The notes beneath the pieces were generated by a model. It saw nothing but the letters and a program-made list of their open reading frames with translations. It did not search any database and was not told where the DNA came from. The translations under genes were made by a program, and so were the position numbers. Positions 61,166 through 64,000 of a stretch of DNA of 64,000 nt are shown here, piece after piece. Position 1 is the first letter of the stretch; each line of letters starts with the position of its first letter. Origin of the DNA: Monoplex corrugatus (taxonomy: Eukaryota; Mollusca; Gastropoda; Littorinimorpha; Ranellidae); the NCBI GenBank assembly GCA_030674185.1, contig CM060312.1, forward strand, positions 34,750,362-34,814,361. The letters run 5' to 3'.

Positions 61166-62504
61166 CATTCAGCAGTGAGAGGGAGGATATCCCAAAGAGT
61201 GTAAAGGCAAGGATGCAGCCTTAGTATACCTTATCCCTTTTATAATGGGAAAATAGCTTGCAGGATGATCTGTTTGCACTGTCTCCTGCACACATTCATT
61301 TGAAGAGAAGTTGAGATACATCAACTTCTTTTGACCTCTGCTTCTGTGCCCTCTGAACTTAAGACTGCTCTCATCAAACCTCAGCATTAAAAGCCTCCTC
61401 TTGATAAGAACCAGCTAAAGCCCTATAGAACTGTGTCAAGTCTGCCTTTTGTTTCCAAGTTTCTTGAAAAGGCTGTCTTTAAAGAACTCATGCTTCATCT
61501 TGAAACAACACTTTATGAAACCCTCTTCAGTCAGCCTCAGAGCAGAGCACAGTATGGTGATGGTTCTGCTCCGTTCTGTGAATGATGTTATAGTTTGTGG
61601 ACGAGAATAAAATATCTTGTCCTTCTACTGGACAACTGTGCTGCACTCGACGCTGTCAATCATTCTGTCCTTGTTTCTTGGCTTGAAACTGTCTTGACAA
61701 ATGTTCAGATGCTTTACAGCGGTTTCAGTTTTACTTACGTGAACAGTTGTGATATGTCTCTGTTGATCACTTTACTTCTTTATCAAACTCCTCTGCTTTC
61801 CGCATAGCTCAGGGCTCAGTATTGGGTCCTGTATCGTTAGTTTTGTATATTACACCTGTTTCCAGCGTCATCAAGCAAAACAATGTAGACCGCTACTTTT
61901 TGCAGATGACACTCAACTTCAGCAACCATGCAAACTATTAGACAGCAACTCAGACAGACATTTCAAGAATGTATGGCTGACATCAAAACCTGGATGACAC
62001 AGAACATTTTGAAAGTGAATGAAGATAGAACTTAAACACCAATTTTCTCTGGTTCTCTTATGCTTTTTCATTTGTAGTCCTCTTATGTTGCTGCTGGCTA
62101 TAACAACATATCTTTCTCTAAGAAATCTTGGCATATTCATGAACTCCTCCCTTACTATGAAACAACAAGTTACGAAAATCTGTTAGATCTGCTACTATGA
62201 ACATAAAAGGACAGGTTCGATTTGAAACTTCACCAAAGCACTTGTCACTTCGTACATCCTTTCAAGGGTAGATGACTGTAACTCTCTCTTCGCTGAAGAT
62301 TACTGTAACTCTCTTCTCGCTGGTTCTCTTGACTCTGCAGAAGATCCAGTTGCTGGCCTTATTTTCAAGGCTCAACTTCGTCAATTCTGAACCCCTTCAT
62401 TGATGAAACTACATTGGCTCCCTGTTTCTAAAAGAATTAAGTACAAGATAGCATGTATCTGCTACAATATTGTCACTGGCACTGCCCCCCTTGTCTCTCT
62501 GATC

Positions 62505-63051
62505 ACCCCCTGTCAGTATAAATGGTATCCCCACCCTCTGGAGGTTCTGTGCTAGAAGTTCCATCTTTTCTGTCATTCTCTCTTTTTTTTCTACCTTGTT
62601 CCTTTGTTTTCTATCGTTTCTTTCTATCATTTTCTGCCTTGCTGGTCCATTTACCTGTATGTGTTCGACAGGGTCTTGCGCTCTTTCTCTTAGGAGTGAT
62701 AATTGGGTACATGTATTTAGGTGCATTTTTGAGGTCTGGTGAGGTGATATGTGCGGAGGCAATTTTGGGTAATTTGGGCCCGTTTTTTGTTTATGTTTTG
62801 GTGTCTTTAGTCGTGTTTAAATTTGTATTCAAGTATGTTTTTTAAGTCCCCTTTGTGGTGGATTGGACGGAGTGGTCAGCGCCGGGGGCGTCTCCTTAGA
62901 TTGTGTGTGCGAGTGCGTTGATGTGTGTACTTGGTTTTCTTTTCCTTTTTTTTCCTGTTGATGTATTGTGTGTTTTGAAACGGTTATGGCCCTGATATGG
63001 CTGTATGCAGTCGGCTGGGCTTAAAACAAAAATACCGTAACAATAACAGTT
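62505..63051 (+). mobile_element. Retroelement 3'-end family, 547-bp copy inserted in the LINE
   Basis: It is flanked by TCTGATC at 62498-62504 and 63052-63058. Content is collinear with 45713-46226 (AGTATAAATGGTATCCCC, GTTCTGTGCTAGAAGTTCC, GTGGTCAGCGCCGGGGGC, TGTATGCAGTCGGCTGGG) and ends in CGTAACAATAACAGT. It is less decayed than its host LINE. Confidence 0.8.
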
Positions 63052-63308
63052 TCTGATCTGTACACTGTACATTCCCTCTCGGTCTCTCCTTTCTTCTTCT
63101 GACTCATGACTTCTTCAACAAAACCGATTCAAACGTAAATGTCATGGCTTCAGTCCCTTCTCTGTCTATGCCACCCCCACCCCACCCCACCCCCAGCTCT
63201 TGGATTCCTTTCCAAATGATATCAGACTTAAACTTCTGTTTCATCTTTCAAATATCACCTCAGAACTTAAATCTTCAGACAATATTTCCATGTCCAGAAT
63301 CTTTCTTC

Positions 63309-63320
63309 TCTCTCTCTCTC

Positions 63321-63378
<58 letters not shown>

Positions 63379-63395
63379 CTCTCTCTCTCTCTCAG
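63309..63395. repeat. (CT)n in the LINE 3' region
   Basis: About 40 CT units with one CCTCC and one CCC break. Confidence 0.95.
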
Positions 63396-63504
63396 TCTGT
63401 GACTGTGAGTGTGTGTAAGAGAATGGTTTTTGTTTGTTTGTTTGTTTGTTTTTGTAAGTGCCTAGATCTATAGGTAAGGCGCTACAGAAATACAAACATC
63501 CACA

Positions 63505-63603
63505 TCATCATAATCATCATCACCACCACCATCATCATGGTTATCATCATCGTCATTGTCATCATCATCATCATTATCATCATCATTACCATCGTCATCA
63601 TCA
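63505..63603. repeat. (ATC)n, seeded at the LINE 3' tail
   Basis: Imperfect ATC/CAC/GTC repeats directly after the LINE 3' end (GCGCTACAGAAATAC). Confidence 0.9.
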
Positions 63604-64000
63604 TATTTCCAGAAATTCATTGAGTTCCTCTGTGCCGTGTTTTGCAGATGGGTGATAGTGAACGTCTGCAGATGTTTGTTTCTTGCTGCCTTGACTTTCC
63701 GGTGTAGTAGGATACTTACCTTGCTGCGTAGTAGTTGTTGGTCAGACCAGCAATCATCTTCTCTCGTGTAGAGATAATATGCTTGTCTCTTCTGCCTTTC
63801 TGTCGAACATTTGACTTAATCCAGCATGTGCCACTGCTTGGTAAGTGGGATGTAGCCACATGTTCTTCAACTTGTCCTTCTTCTGGAAGAGGGTGTAGGT
63901 GAATTTATGCTGAGTAAACAATGACACCAACATCAGTCAGTCACTTAGGGCTGCAGTTGCCAGTACTGAGGCACCCAAGGACATTCAGCCTTGCAGAGTT
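63604..64000. other. No recognisable gene
   Basis: Ordinary sequence to the window edge. Short plus frame at 63556-63771 starts inside the ATC repeat. Confidence 0.4.

Larger units (their letters stand above)
61320..63500 (+). pseudogene. CR1-like LINE ORF2 pseudogene, interrupted
   Basis: RT domain in order: SELKTALIKP, KPPLDKNQLKPYRTVSSLPF, VSKFLEKAVFKELMLHLE, LVLLLDNCAALDAVNHSVL (motif A, first Asp kept), GSVLGPVSLVLY-like (about 61820), FADDTQLQQ (61899-61910, motif C intact), DIKTWMTQNILKVNEDRT, LGIFMNSSLTMKQQVTK, a duplicated DYCNSLLAGS segment (about 62270-62330), LHWLPVSKRIKYKIACICYN. After a 547-bp insertion (62505-63051) the C-terminus continues (TLYIPSRSLLSSSDS, LLDSFPNDIRLKLLFHLSNI) to a GTAAGTGCCTAG, GGTAAGGCGCTACAGAAATA 3' end with ATC tail. 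One stop and several frameshifts. The 5' part is absent. Confidence 0.85.

Noticed and set aside
62409..62762. 117-codon minus frame opposite the LINE and inserted element
   Set aside because: It spans the insertion junction and is antisense to recognised RT sequence, so it is a chance frame.

Overview
This window looks like non-coding, repeat-dominated nuclear DNA of a marine mollusc, probably a caenogastropod snail. Directly visible are very dense GT/CA, CT/GA and TA microsatellites, many minisatellites, decayed non-LTR retrotransposon reverse transcriptases (RTs), tRNA-derived SINEs and foldback elements. The taxon is an inference. It rests on my recollection that the SINE body at 24607-25087 and 35110-35330 (blocks such as GTGTGAATGCCCATGGAG and ACGTAAAAGCCC) resembles SINEs common in periwinkle-like snails; I could not search for it. 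I recognise no host protein-coding gene, rRNA, intact tRNA or CRISPR array. Most long open frames lie in microsatellites, where a dinucleotide repeat is open in all frames. The window could be intergenic or intronic.

Layout. 1-7 kb: a T-rich array, GT blocks, a 60-bp minisatellite, an RT C-terminal scrap at 2.3 kb, and a nested stack (tRNA-like head, foldback arm, retroelement 3' end, foldback element) at 3.2-3.6 kb. 7-21 kb: dispersed fragments, a TA block, two composite inverted-repeat families, five further foldback copies and a 26-bp minisatellite. 21-36 kb: TTGG and GT tracts, a minus-strand SINE (24.6-25.1 kb), two opposed RT pseudogenes (27.4-29.1 kb), and a compound repeat in which a 41-bp block alternates with (TG)n seven times (32.3-33.0 kb). 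36-50 kb: a 225-bp palindromic insertion (37.3 kb), more microsatellites including (GT)71, a retroelement 3' end and a degenerate 56-bp array. 50-64 kb: a 55-bp minisatellite with higher-order structure, a diverged array near 33 bp (54.2-56.8 kb) invaded by a LINE and a foldback element, a family B element, chimeric RT debris (60.5-61.2 kb), and a CR1-like LINE (61.3-63.5 kb) split by a younger retroelement.

How the parts relate. Nine copies of one TTAA-bounded foldback family (consistent with a piggyBac-type MITE), three of a tRNA-like/inverted-repeat composite (family B), four of one retroelement 3' end, and five of a roughly 50-bp core always next to GT/CA repeats account for much of the interspersed sequence. 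Nesting gives relative ages: the CR1-like LINE predates the 547-bp insertion at 62505, the 33-bp array predates its LINE and foldback insertions, and family B predates the palindrome at 37270. No pathway or operon is present.
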